From positions 806,001 to 870,000 of the forward strand of contig NC_018208.1 of NCBI RefSeq assembly GCF_000219625.1: a stretch of DNA of 64,000 bases, in the 5' to 3' direction. The stretch's first letter is position 1. Every line of letters begins with the position of its first letter. The position numbers and the translations under genes were made by a program. This stretch comes from Zymoseptoria tritici IPO323. Lineage: Eukaryota; Ascomycota; Dothideomycetes; Mycosphaerellales; Mycosphaerellaceae. A model generated the notes under the pieces. It was given only the letters and a program-made list of their open reading frames with translations, had not been told where the DNA came from and did no database searches. Below are positions 21,129 through 33,175 of this stretch, piece by piece.

Positions 21129-23099
21129 ATGCGCAAACGCCAGCTGATCGAGGCGGAGCGAATCGAAGATGGATGGGCCGCGAAGTGGAAGAACGCAAAA
21201 AGCTCGAAGAATCATCCATTTCTCAAGTTGATGGCGCAGATTGTCTTTGGCATGCATTTGCTGGAGCAAGAATCACCTGAGTCAACCGCGGAGATCGTCG
21301 CCATTCTACAAGCGCACGTCAACGAAACCGATTCTTTCCTCGAACGGACGAACGAGGACTTCACCATCGCGACCAAAGACATCGAAGAGCGGATCCGCTA
21401 CCTGAGGATGCCAATGCTGCACACCGATGTTTTTGATGTTATGCTCAACGATAGAAAGTACCGGAATGAGCTTCTGCTGGGAAATGAAAAGGTCGAGCGG
21501 ATCGCCGAACGCACAGTCAAGGCGATGGACAGCGCCATGATGGACTTGGATTGTGGAATTCGATCAACCGCGGAGCTTCGACTGTATCTGGATGGTCTTA
21601 GCACACGATTGCCAGTAGGCAATCGGAAAGTGAGCCAAATTCTTTCGGCTATGAGTGGGAACGAACAAGGCTGGAACAAATACCTACACGATCTGCGGAG
21701 TCAAGGAAAGTATCTCGGCGAGAGACTGCTCACATTGAGCTCCATCACCGACGAAATCTCGAGAAGAGCCGGTGCGGCCAGCCGGCGCAATGTCCCACCA
21801 ATGAGCAGGACGATTTCTCCCGAGAAGAAAATACCCGTGTCTCCTGGCATCCGATCGAAGTTCACGAAAGAGCCAATGAATCATACAAGAGCTGGTCCTT
21901 GGGTCAACAAACCACTTCCACGAGAACCGATACCGAATACGCCCACGCCGGAGCCCATGCTCCCGAGCAGGACATCTTCTGACACCGTTAGGAGGCTTGA
22001 ACCACCGCCAAGTCATGGACATACCCCGGAGCCCAGGACATCGAGGAAGCTATCATCCGACACCATCAGGATGAAACTCGAACCACCGCGGAGTCAATCT
22101 GCTTCTCCTGCCCATCGCAGTACCGCTTCCAAGCGCAGCGCAGATGGCAGTCCTCTGCGCCCAAGACTTGCAGGCCATGCTCTAGGACCAGGGGAAGCGG
22201 AGAACACCAAAGCTCTGGCAAGGTCTATGAAAGACTCCAATTCTCTGCGAAGCCACCCGCCTGACTTCGCGGTGAAGCAAGTCCCCTTGCTGCCACCACC
22301 AGTCTTCCTCCCCACCCGCACCCAAAGCCAAACGCGGCGCTTGGAACCGAGTCGTCAACTTCGTCCCGAAGCGAACAAGATATTTCGCCGCTCACTCAGT
22401 CAACCCGTTCTTCCGACCGTCAGCCTCCACATCCCTGCGCCCGTCCGTCGCCCGATCACAAAATCCATCCCGCGCAAACCAGTTGCTCCCGCAAAAGTCG
22501 AGAAGGACATGAGCTTCGCCTACATCGAAGAGCTCACCAGTCCCACCATTGGGTACGTCGGACATACAGAGACGCATACCCGCAAACATCACTGACCTCG
22601 CTACAGCACCAATTTCTCGCCACGCTTCTCTAAGCGCGTCAAAAACCTTCCTGCACCTATACAAAGCCAAATCGCACCCGACCTAACCCCGAAAGCGATC
22701 GACTCCGCGCGCTTCATATCTCCAGCGGCTCGATTCAACGATCACGACCCTTCAAATCACTCCTATTTCGCGACCGATACCTCTGAAACGCTCTTCGCCA
22801 ATTCCACGCCCGAGGACCAGCACGCCCGCAGGGGTCCCCGACTCGTCCTTTTCCCGAAACAGCCGGACCTGTCAACACCGAGCCAGGCCATCGCAAATGG
22901 ACACGGCGCCGCGAGACCACGAGGCAAGACGACCAACAACTACAGCCCGCCGAAAGAGTTTTTGAATTTCAAGGCGGGGAACGCCCCTATACCGCCGGAG
23001 ACTGCGAGAAAAGCGCCTGCAGCGAAAGGCGGGTCGAGGACGCTGAATTTGACGAAGTTCTGGCATCGGAAGGGGTGGAGCGTGAGCAATGCTTCCTGA
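21129..23099 (+). CDS. Fungal hypothetical protein, helical N-terminus and disordered C-terminus
   Basis: Two exons, 21129-22552 and 22607-23099, join over a 54-nt intron with a gctac/ctgac-like branch region to give about 638 aa. The first in-frame ATG of the long exon is used. The frame stays open back to 21120, where a TAG could be a splice acceptor, so the true N-terminus may be longer. Residues ~1-200 are helical with repeated Leu/Glu pattern. The remaining two thirds are Pro/Ser/Arg-rich and disordered, with many SP/TP pairs, ending in a Trp-containing basic tail. The composition resembles cortical or septum-associated scaffold proteins, but no family was recognised. Confidence 0.7.
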
Positions 23100-24725
23100 A
23101 AGAGCTTGCAAGGGAAGGATAGGGACCATTGACCTTACGGCGACCACACGATGATGACTTCACGAAATACGATGGAACTGAGGAGAAGGAGGAAGATGTT
23201 GATGTGAATACGGACTATACACATATACCCTGATCACAAACTGTTGCGAGTATGAATGGACACGTTTGGGGCAAAGCGAGAAAGCTGTGAAGCAGAAGCA
23301 TCCCACCTTCGTCTGCGACCTACCGGACGGTCAGAGGAAGTCCTATCGTGAGTGTTTCGTCATGTTTCCGGATAGGCTTTCGTACCCTGGCCCGAATCTA
23401 CTCTTCAGATGGTTTTCGAGACCGCAAATGCTCGTATACCCAAGTCATCCGGTTGCTGTCACAAGACTCAAGGGAGCCGACTTGAACACACTTCGTTTGA
23501 ATGATGCTTACAATGATCCCTGTTCTCAAATCCGTAATATGGCCGATAATACCTCAACCTCAACTTCGTCTTCGGCGCCAACGCCAACGTAGTCTTGTTT
23601 GGAGTCCCGAATCCTTGACTCGCAGCCTCGAACGTGACTTGAAAGTTGACGCGGCATCCACTGCCGACCGGCACCGGAACTCACGCCGACTCTCCAAGCA
23701 ACCTGGAAGCCACGAAGAAACTCTGTTGAACGGCCTGCGCTGCGAATACAGGCGTTTGGGGTCTAGAACATCGCAAACCTCGACTCATGAATTCACATGC
23801 ACAGCACGCTTTCCAGAGCGTCTCATCGGCGGTGTCTCCGATCAGCTTGTCTATCGACGATATCGCTGACCCTGACACACACTGCGGAGAGCCGTGGCAT
23901 GACTGGAGTCCATCGCCCAGTCTAGGTCAGCAAGACTGCGACGTGCTATGTTCTGCGGTCGAGACCTCTTCTGCTTGGGAGTGTGTCCACAGTCCTCGAA
24001 CTGACGAAGCAGTCTGCATGGGATCCTGGTAGAGAAGCAGAGTCGCCGCAAAACGTGAGGTGGAAACCTAATCATTAGGTTGCCCAGTCGCCCAATTAGT
24101 CAGCATGCTGGCATGGATCCATGGATCGGATGTATGGCTCACGCCTGCTTGGTCGTTCATTGGACCTCTTGCAGCACTCCCCTACATGGATGAGTGCTGA
24201 GAGCTCGCATCATGGAGTTGTGCTGCCAGCCTGTCAGCTGCAGTCTGCAAGGAGGAGGAGTCACGTGGAGAAAGAGCTGCGATGAGGAATGACGGCGAGA
24301 AACGACAAAACATATAACACCACCTAGAGCCGATCCTTGGTCAAGTAGCACATTGTGCGCCGGATGGATGGATAGCGCGTCTCTCGGACACTCAGAAGGG
24401 ATCATCACCTGATACTAAATGTCGACGCCGTCCGGCTTCACTCCAGCGGGAGATCTTGAAGCGACATCTTGAAAACAAGGGAACAAGAGCGCTGCACATG
24501 CCAGACATTCGAAGCAGACGAGAGGCGAACATCAGGTAGGATGATTGGAATGCTCCTTGCAAGTGACCATGAGTACTTGCTCGAAGTCTGGTCTCTCTAT
24601 CTAGGAATACAGGCGCAGGGTCCCCGAGTCAGAAGCAATCCACACCAGGCTCATAAAACGCTCGGCTGGTAACCTTGCCCATTCCCGCTCGGGAACCATC
24701 GAAGATTCCACGAGCCTTCACCCTC
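23100..24725. other. Long gap, no gene recognised
   Basis: About 1.6 kb with short frames only. A TS-rich frame at 23266-23592 has no other coding sign. Confidence 0.5.
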
Positions 24726-25888
24726 TCAAGCCTCGAAACCATGCGTACGACGATACGCCTTCTTCAATTGCTCGAAAGCAACAAATGTGATGATTGTCGA
24801 CGGACCTCTGCTGATCAGGGCCGGAGTCAAGCCACGATACATCCAGAGAGGACCCTCAGTCTTGAACATGAGCTTGATCATGCCCGGAATGGATCCACCC
24901 TTCTTCTGTGTCATAATTCGCGCTTTGAACACGTCCAGAGGACTGCACAGCAGCGTCGACAGGAATCCTGCCAGACAACTGGCGGTGATGTGCACTGGGA
25001 TATCGTCGCCGAGAGTCGTCCTTTTCAAAAGCTCGCGCTTGAAAATGTCGTATCCGGCCAGTTGTGTCGCGGTGCCCACCGCTGCTCGTCCGGCACCGAC
25101 GCCCGCGCCGGTCCAGATACTGCGCCATCCTTCCGTTCTGATCATCTTCACCACGCCATGTCCGATGTTCTTGTAGTTCCGTCTCTGATCAATGGGAAGT
25201 CCAAGATCGTTCTGCATCCGGAGACAGACGATGTCTGCAAAGTTGCTGCTGAGGCTGCCGGCGATTCCAGAAATCGCAGCAAGTCCCGCCATGGCCGGCG
25301 CCGTGGGAGTGTGAGTAGGTGTTGTCGATAGCTCTTTGAGCTTTTCGTAGATGCCGAAACGCAGGCCCGAGTAGATGACGGTTCTGGTAAGGGATGCACC
25401 GAGCTAATGGACCGTCAGCAAAGCATCCGCATTGTGGGAATGATGATCGTACGCCTTTCTACAAGCCGCGTATGCCCTCATGACTCCAGACTTGACCGAA
25501 GATCCGCATCATGCCCAGACGAGCCACACTGTGGTCATGTGTTTGCAGGCGGAGCTGTGGAGGGTCAATGTTGTGGTCCGCGAGAAGTAAACACGCATAT
25601 CACATACACCAGCTGCTGCTCGTCAGTATCATATGGACGAAGGCGAAGTGGGCGAGACTGACCAACACCCATTGGCTGTGTGCAACACACAGAGACGCAA
25701 CTGGCAAGACCGCCGTAGTAGAATGGATAGTGGATGACGCCGTGCTCCGGAATAATGGACTTGTCCTTCTCCAGCACCAGTGGATGCGTCTCATGGATCG
25801 TAACGAGGGACCTGCGTGGCGCCGCGGGAGGATTCTCAGGTGAGGATTCTGCATTGTTCGAACCGGAAGTTCCAGGAAGATCAGGCAT
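24726..25888 (-). pseudogene. Decaying mitochondrial carrier (dicarboxylate-carrier-like)
   Basis: Three carrier repeats can be traced on the minus strand. Exon 1 starts at 25888 (MPDLPGTSG...) and ends in the first membrane helix YPFYYGGLASCVSVCCTQPM near 25669. A middle exon near 25420-25530 reads LRLQTHDHS...EGIRGL and then meets TAG at the codon where the family has Tyr (GLY). After a GT-AG intron ending in ccattag at about 25403, the frame resumes LGASLTRTVIYSGLRFGIYEKL and runs to the stop at 24726. The first repeat lacks the expected PxDxxKxR signature. In the second the Pro of the signature is Phe (NFADIVCLRMQ). The third (SPLDVFKARI) is intact. The stop plus damaged signatures suggest a pseudogene, though a sequencing error at the TAG is possible. 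Confidence 0.6.
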
Positions 25889-27038
25889 GATGAGAGAGTG
25901 AGAAAGAATGATGTGACGGAGGATAGATTCACGGGTTTGGGGAGTGATGTAGTTTGGCGCAACAGAGCTCAAAAGAGAAACGAGGTTCAGCTGTCGACCA
26001 CTTCATTCGCGACTTCTCAGTGGCATCGCACGAAGCAGTGACGGCACTGTAGTTGTTGCTCACCGGTCGTGAAGCGCTCGGCAAGGTAGGAGCACCTGCC
26101 ACACCTCCTCGTCCATACAATTCAGAGATTGTCCACTATTGCATCTTGCATTCTTCGATTCGCTTTCAGCACTTTCTCATGAGCGTTTCCGACATTGAGA
26201 GCAATTGGACAACGGACACTAATACCGCTGAGCAGACTTTTGACAATGGCCGCGCAAAGAGAGCATCGCCGAACAATGGAGCTGGCCCCCCCCCGCGTGC
26301 TGAAAAATGCAGTTTCTCAGTGTCTTCTTCTCCATGCTAACATCATCATCAAACACAACTCATCACTGACGGCATGGGAGTGGACGGCACTACACTTTCC
26401 TCTCAGCAATACCCGCCCTTTCTGTACGTCCACGACGACCAGCTTTCTACATATACAGCCATGAATAGATTGCGATCGGCGCCGGCGCGGTACATCACTG
26501 AATCCTTCCGACTCCTTCTGTGGCTTTGCCTCTGAGAAGACACGCGTCGGCACAGACGCACGACCCCAGTATTGTCCTATGGCAAGGCGAGCACGCAGGC
26601 CGGAGCAAACACGTCGCATACCACTTCGGTTCATCGCTTCTCGCAGGATTGTTGACGAGACGTGGTAGGCCTCTTTTTTTCAGTGGCTGTACCAAATTTC
26701 CACTGGAGGAGCGACCTCGCATTCGCGATTCCTTCTCGCTTCCAACAACCAACCATTCGCTGATTCGTGGCTGAGCTGAATGTTTGAGGTGTTCCGAGAA
26801 GCGAACATCGCACGGTGAGTCCGTGTTGGCTAGCGATGATCTCCCCTATATGTGTTGCTTGTTGCCCGCAGAATCCTTCGATTCTCTGCTATAATAACTC
26901 TGTGTCCCTCCTCCCCTTCTCCACTCGCCTCTCTCGATACTTACTATCTACGGGAAACCATCTACCAAACTTACAGTACCGCAAGACGACATCAACGCAA
27001 CGATACAACACATCCAGCATCGCAGCGCCTCCCCCATC
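25889..27038. other. Intergenic, including the promoter of the GPI-type protein gene
   Basis: About 1.1 kb. It contains a C-homopolymer of ten bases near 26287, and no gene. The right end is a strong C/T-rich stretch (about 26898-26935). Confidence 0.5.
26890..26935 (+). promoter_or_regulatory. TATA-like and C/T-rich promoter element
   Basis: tataataa at 26890-26897 is followed directly by a pyrimidine-rich tract. The arrangement lies about 140 bases before the ATG at 27039, a typical position for a highly expressed fungal gene. Confidence 0.4.
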
Positions 27039-27574
27039 ATGCGTTTCCAATCTATCTACCTCGCCTTCGCAGCAGCATCCTTCGTCCAGGCCCAGGACGT
27101 GTACGTTCATATCCGTGCTCCGCCTCGAACCACGCCCGAAACTAATACAATGCCAGTAACTCTATCATCTCGGTCCTCCAAACAGCAATTCCCACCTCGG
27201 TCGTTAGCCAGGTCCTCTCCGACCCAGCCGCATTCCTCTCCTCGGTCGAATCCGACGCCTCCAAGGGACAGTTTCCCTCGTGGTTCAGCGCCTTGCCGTC
27301 GGACGTGAAGTCTTACCTTGGAGTTGAGGCGAGTGCCACGACTACCGGAGATTCTAGCGAGATGACTTCTTCTGGGGACTCCGAGGCCACAGATTCTTCG
27401 TCAATGATGACGGGAGGCAGCGGTGCAATGGAGACCGGAAGTACTACTTCGTCCAGCGGTGGTGGAGCGACGGCCGCGAGTAGCACATCTTCCGGCGGTG
27501 CGGCGGCCGAGACCAAGGTTGTGGGAATGGGTATTGCGGGTGCGGTTGGTTTGGTGGGCCTTTTGGTGCTGTGA
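27039..27574 (+). CDS. Ser/Thr-rich GPI-anchored-type surface protein
   Basis: Two exons, 27039-27100 and 27157-27574, with a 56-nt intron, encode 159 aa. The N-terminal ~19 residues are a signal peptide ending in VQAQ. Residues ~20-75 form a small compact domain (ISVLQTAIP...LSDPAAFLSSVES...FPSWFSALPSDVKSYL). This pattern recurs in fungal GPI-anchored wall proteins as I remember them. A Ser/Thr/Gly-rich stalk (~75-135) follows, and a hydrophobic C-terminus (VVGMGIAGAVGLVGLLVL) preceded by small residues fits a GPI attachment signal. Expected location is the plasma membrane or wall; the function is unknown. Confidence 0.8.
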
Positions 27575-28018
27575 AGACGGGAGCTCATCGGGCTCACGAG
27601 GCTGACTACGGTAAGAATGTGTAGCCGCAGGCGACGACAATCCAATATCAGCCTTCCCATGGCTTGCTCAAACAGTCTACTTTTAGCGACGACACTGTCG
27701 AACGAACAGGTGAGGTGCATTGCTCCCGTGTTGGACGAACCTCAAACTTGCGTCATTGAGATATGGTGAAATCGTTCGCAGCTCATCATCCGCTGACACA
27801 GGGTTCAATGCTCCCCTGCACATTTTAGCTGGTCTAGTTACACCGCTTGCGTGCGAGCTTCAGGCACCGAAGCGAGGACGACTAGTCTGTAGACCAAGCA
27901 GGGCCTCAATGCTAACCAATTGACAGTCATGTATCTCGGACAGCGCATACATCAAGATCTCTTCTCCTCTTCGCACTGAAATTCCAAATGCAGCACTGTG
28001 TCTTTCGCCATATCTGCC
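27575..28018. other. Intergenic gap upstream of the MFS gene
   Basis: About 440 bases, no gene or distinctive site recognised. Confidence 0.5.
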
Positions 28019-29785
28019 ATGGTTTCGACTCACGACTCTGGCAAGACATCGCCAGCAGATGGCCATGTATTTGATGAGGCAAAAGTCGACCACTGGTCAA
28101 ACAATACCGAGCTCTCGATAGTACGACTCTCCAAAACGATGGTAGACACTGAATATCTGACGAAGTCGAACAGAGCCCGCACCCAGAACCACGATTGAGG
28201 GCTGACAGCAAGGCTGCAACGATCCTACATTCGCAGCTCAATACCCAGACGGGTCTCGTCCACGAGCCGCTTCCAATCACAAATCTCAGCACCAGCATTG
28301 TCGGATGGGAAAGTCAGAGCGATCCTGCTATGCCATACAACTTCAAACCCTCGCAGAAATGGACTTGGGTTGCGCTCCTATCTGCCATTACCCTGCTCGG
28401 CCCGTTCGCAACATCGATCTTGTCGCCCGCCATCGACATATTGAATCTTGAATTCGACAATAAGAACGCCATTCTCGGGTCAATGACAGTGACGATCTAC
28501 CTTTTTGGCTACGTCGTTGGTCCCATCTTTATTGGCCCACTTTCTGAGATGTACGGCCGGAAGCTGGTGCTCAGCCTTTGCAATGTATTCTTCTGCCTGT
28601 GGCAGATCGGCTGCGCGTTGGCACCCAATATTGAGACACTCGTCGTATCGAGGTTTTTCAGTGGTGTTGGCGGTGCGGCGAGTCTGGTAAGCGTGGTCGG
28701 TCTCTTCTGCAGTGGAACGGCAACTGATACTATGCTCAGACACTTGGCGGCAGCATAATCGGTGACATGTTCCGCCCGGAGGAAAGAGGCAAAGCAATGG
28801 GAATGTGGAACATGGGACCATTGCTTGGTAAGTCACAAGCCATGGCAACACCAAGGACTTGCTAATGAATTCAGGTCCAGTCATTGGTCCTTTCCTCGGA
28901 GGATTTCTTGCTCAATATATCGGCTGGCGCTGGGATTTCTGGATCGTGCTGGCCGCATCTGCACCTGTGACCTTGCTCATCATTCTGTGCACTAAGGAGA
29001 CGTGCCACAAGGTTCTGATCCAGCAGAAGACCGCGAGCCTCAGGAACACGCTTGCACGAGAGGATCTGACCAGCTGCTATGAGCCGACTTTCCGAACCGC
29101 AAAGGAGGCTGTGCGTCTCAGCTTCTCCAGGCCATTGAAGCTGATGTTCATTTCCCCGATCGTCTTCTTCCTTTCGCTGTACATCGCTTTCGTCTTCGGA
29201 GTTGTATACCTTCTGTATACCACCATTCCGACCGTGTTCCGGGACAGCTACGGATGGAGCAGCGGCCAAACGGGATACCCATATATCTCTCTTGGTATCG
29301 GGAACCTGATCGCATGGTTGTTCTTCACGATGTACTCGGACAAAATGGTCGTCAAGCTTGCCTCAGCAAACGGCGGTGTTTTCGCGCCCGAAATGCGCCT
29401 TGTGATTAGCATACCATTTGGATGCCTTCTCCCGGTCACGCTATTCTGGTACGGCTGGAGCTCATCATATCGCGCTCACTGGGCGTCCACCATCGTATCG
29501 CTGGTGCCATTTGGAATCGGCATCATGGGACTGTTCCTACCGATTAGTACCTACATTGTCGACAGCTATCCCACTTATGCGGCCTCCGCGACCTCAGCGA
29601 ATGTCATACTCAGGAGCGTTGTTGGTGCTCTCCTGCCTTTAGCTGGACCACCTCTTTATGACAGTCTGGGACTCGGATGGGGAAATTCGTTGCTCGGATT
29701 CATCAGCATTTTGATGATCCCTCTGCCGTTCATTTTCTACAAGTATGGAGCTGGCCTTCGCAAGGCGGAACGCTTCGCTCTGTAG
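28019..29785 (+). CDS. MFS multidrug-type transporter
   Basis: Exons 28213-28686, 28740-28827 and 28875-29785 are well supported by phase and family continuity. A 5' exon from the ATG at 28019 to either 28120 or 28141 is in phase with the 28213 acceptor and completes about 524 or 531 aa. The linker VGWESQSDPAMPYN before the first helix is typical of fungal DHA1 drug:H+ antiporters, as is GPLSEMYGRK (motif A) after helix 2. Twelve hydrophobic segments can be counted in two sets of six around a cytosolic loop (~residues 255-285). Substrate unknown: toxin, pigment or other small-molecule efflux is usual for the group. Its neighbour 0.25 kb away is a CmcJ/asaB-like oxidoreductase on the other strand, tail to tail. 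Confidence 0.85.
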
Positions 29786-30028
29786 GCGGACCGTTGTTGG
29801 GATGAACGTCTGGACGTTGAAGACTTGTTCTGCGTTGTGTACCATGATCAACGGAAATATAGTTGCTTGTTGAACATCATGAGCCTGTTTGATTGTCGCA
29901 GAGATGTTGTCGGACACTATGACACATTTTACAGATTACAATTTGGTTATTTGGCAATATATGAGCATAGTCTAACAGCGCCCGCCACTACTGTTCCTCG
30001 CATTGGTGCATTGTGCAGCCGACTGGAC

Positions 30029-31149
30029 TCAGGCAAGACCAGAAGCTGTCCGAACTCGCTCAATGATCTGTGAACACCAACGCCCGTACTTCAATGCTCT
30101 CTCGCGGTCTTGCGTTTGGGTCGTCGGTCTGTCGGAACGAGGCGTGGGGGCAGCCTGAACGGAGTCAATATATGAGAAGACGAAATCGAGCCAAGACTTA
30201 CACTTTGCCTTCACATCCTGGTTTGAGTCGCTCATCTTCATAAACAAAAGCTCATCAGAGGTCTGATGGTCCATGAAGTGCCAGCGGTACCCACCGCCTT
30301 CGAGCGGATAGTAGCTTTCGCCGAGAAATGTCCTTCGTACAACATCGACCTCGATCAGCTTGTCATCTGGGACTGTGCTTCCGTCCATGAACGCCAGCGG
30401 ATTGCTCTCGACAGGGTGTCCAATTGGTCGCCAGACACTGCGAACTCGTCAGCTCGCGCACTCCATCAGTCCTCATCTTGTGGTTGTACTTGATAATGCG
30501 AACTCTCTTATCTGGAAGCTGGTCGACCATGTGTGGGGCATGCCGATGCACGCGATCGAGTGTTGCCGCAGGAGTCTGATCTGTTGCTTACTTAGCGACC
30601 GCACCCGCTGAAGGATCTCGAAACCTCGAGGAGGACTGCGACGGGCCTCACTTACCGACGTGGACCGCCTTGATGGGCGCCAAAGTGGTCATCCGGTCAC
30701 CAAGACTGATCTTCGTTCCTTCGGGGTATTTGGACTTTGCCTCGTCGCTCGATCTTATCTGAATGGGTTCAGTATTGGGCATGTATCGGACGCGATTGGA
30801 GGCATAGTGGTCGTACTCTCCAATCGAACCAGAAGATGACAGCTTCCTGTTTCAGGAGATCTCGAATGTGCTTCTCGAGAGATGGCATGTACTCTGCTTG
30901 GATGGTCGCATCGTTGAGATCTCGGAGATTTGGGTAGACTTGATGACCGAAAGCGAAAGCATGGTCGTCGAGGTTGAACTCCTTCTCTCGACCTCGCACG
31001 TCGTGGACGTGCTCTGGCTCGCCCGGGCGAGTGACGAAGTTCGCATTTGGTTCTCCGGGTGGCGGATCTGTGTACAGGTAGTAGGGCTTCTCATCCTCGA
31101 ATTTAGAGTCCCATTGGAGATAGTTGAACTGGCCGGATGCTCCAGTCAT
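30029..31149 (-). CDS. CmcJ/asaB-like (GA4-desaturase-type) oxidoreductase
   Basis: Four exons, 31149-30817, 30758-30656, 30580-30490 and 30437-30029, with introns of 58, 75 and 52 nt, give 311 aa. Family marks are HVHDVRG with LDDHAFAF, FWFDWR, APIKAVHVDQTPAAT with a candidate metal-binding His/Asp, VNVWRPI-type INVWRPIGHPVESNPLAFMDGS, and DLIEVD-type DKLIEVDVVRR with YRWHFMDHQTSDELLFMK. Members include the gibberellin desaturase DES and cephamycin CmcJ-like proteins found in fungal biosynthetic clusters. Most are uncharacterised hydroxylase/desaturase-like enzymes. The start is the first ATG in the open frame. The frame extends upstream past a possible acceptor at about 31197, so a short 5' exon may be missing. 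Confidence 0.8.
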
Positions 31150-32917
31150 TCTGAGAGTTGTTGGAGTCGGTGGTGTATAGACAATTGAAGTGCTGTGAGT
31201 AGTCAACGAACAGAGGCACCGTCAATCGATGAAGGATATCAGCAGACTTGCTGCGCCTTTCCGGCCTCCTTCCGTGAGTCCGTCTTCCTCGCCTGTGGAT
31301 GTGACCCCGCGCGATACAGTCGCACTCGAGGGCTAGGTGCTGCATGTGTGCACTCTAGACATGGGAGAGATGCCTCATGGTTGTACAAACTGTATTTTGC
31401 ATGTATGCACAGCACCTCATTGACAATCTACCGATCCGCTCTATGAGCAGCTAGACGGGAGTCCTAGGAGCGGCATTAGCTCGGATGTGTTGGTATTCTG
31501 CTGCTCAAGGATTGGGCACTGACTACTGTATGCAAGGCAGGAGTTGTATCCATGAGCTACAACAATACATTGTGAGCACGTTGAAGTGCCATCACGTCAT
31601 CCGTCGAGGCCCACCTGGCTCCAATAGCTCGTTGGCAACGCAATGAACCGATTGAGACCTGAAACTTTGCAAGGCGTGAAGCGAATGGACGTCCAAGGTC
31701 ATCCAATATGCCTCAAACGACCGGAACGGAGCACCGAAGATCAAGCAAGCGAACATTGAAGTTGCCATCCATAGCTCATCAAACTCGATAAGCGACCATG
31801 CACCTAGAGCTTGCGAAGGTATCCTGAATCGAACCGAAACGACATGGCATGAGCAGCCTGGAGTGGCAGATGTCTTCGAAGCTCACGCTGAACCCCGGTG
31901 CGTCTAGATTTCGCTCGTGGCATTGTCGATGCCTGGCCTGTTCGATGATGCGCCCTCGCTACTCCGGCAGACTCGCGCGGCCTGTTTTCAAATGGAGAAG
32001 CAAAAGTACGAACTGAGGAAGGTAGCCAGTGAAAGGCGGATGTGTGGTTGTTTCGACGTCACGTGAATGGCCATGGGGCGTGGCGTCTCTCCTGAGTCTC
32101 CTCCGATAGCCTCGTGCCATCATCCCGGCATGCGCATGTTCGGAAGAGGTCTCGAATCGAGAGATGAGAGCTCACGACATTGCTTTGGCGGATGGCGACA
32201 ATCTTTGCACATGAACGGAACCCTGCGTGGTGCCTTGCGTTGTGCCTTGATGACAAGATATTTCCGAAGCTGTTGCTGTTGCACGCGAAGCTAAAGTCGT
32301 CTCCGAACACGGTCTGCCTGGGATCGTGCTGAAAGGGAAGACCGGCCCGGTCGGGGAACCTGTTTGGATTCGTGTGAAACTAGCAGGGAGCGTGAGTGGC
32401 AGGACGGCAGTCATGCCCGAAGAAAGTCCTGACGCATATGTAATGTAAGTCGTCTCCGATGATAGACCGAACCGGGATGAAGTCTCGGGGTCCACAAGTG
32501 CTTAGGATGCTTAGCGTCGCTTTAGTGGTACTCCAGACCGGTAACTCCTTCACTCAGTCACAGTATCGCCAAGTCACAATTTCTGAACCGAACTTGCTCG
32601 CATTGCATGCCGTAACTGATCTGCAGATCAAGCTATGTATTCGGCCATGATTGGCTCAGTAGCGTCTTGTCGTGATAGCTGCCATGTATGTCGATTGATG
32701 GCGAGTGCGAAAGTCTCTAAGCGAGCACAGTGTTCGACCGCCGCGTGGCCATCGACAATGGCGTGCTGCATTCTGTAATGAAGCAGACGTGAGCTGGCGG
32801 CGAGACACTGTCGGACACATAAGAAGAAGCGACCACCACGGTCCAGACGGCTCCAGTTCCAAACGCAATCTCAAGTCCAGTTCCAAAACAAGAGGCTCAG
32901 ACCAGTCATCCGACATC
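31150..32917. other. Long gap, no gene recognised
   Basis: About 1.8 kb. The first ~200 bases may carry a 5' exon of the oxidoreductase. No supported gene in the rest. Confidence 0.45.
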
Positions 32918-33175
32918 ATGCCCAACTCTTCCAACACCAACACGAAGGTCAATGGTGGGTTTCCACTGGAAGAGACCATCTCTGATAACTTCCAAGTATG
33001 CTGACATCCAGCTTCCGCAGCGCCCAACTCCAGCGGCCGCGCGCAGCCATGGAAGAAGTTCATGACTGTCGAGGGAGACCACGAGGACGTCCGCAAGAAC
33101 GATTTCATCACCATCCGCACCAACGACGGCGAGAAGGACGGCGATCTCCACGACTACGCTTCTCAGCTTGGTTAG
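32918..33175 (+). CDS. Small hypothetical hydrophilic protein
   Basis: Two exons, 32918-32954 and 33012-33175, joined over a 57-nt GT-AG intron with a gctgac branch site, give 66 aa. The sequence is Asn/Ser-rich at the N-terminus, then charged with a regular Asp/Lys pattern (WKKFMTVEGDHEDVRKNDF). It has no signal peptide, Cys or membrane segment. Splicing converts an otherwise closed frame to a continuous one ending DYASQLG. I do not recognise it. Phase consistency and splice signals are the only support. Confidence 0.5.

Noticed and set aside
32656..33123. A 155-codon minus-strand frame
   Set aside because: It lies opposite the spliced 66-aa candidate gene and shows no independent signal.
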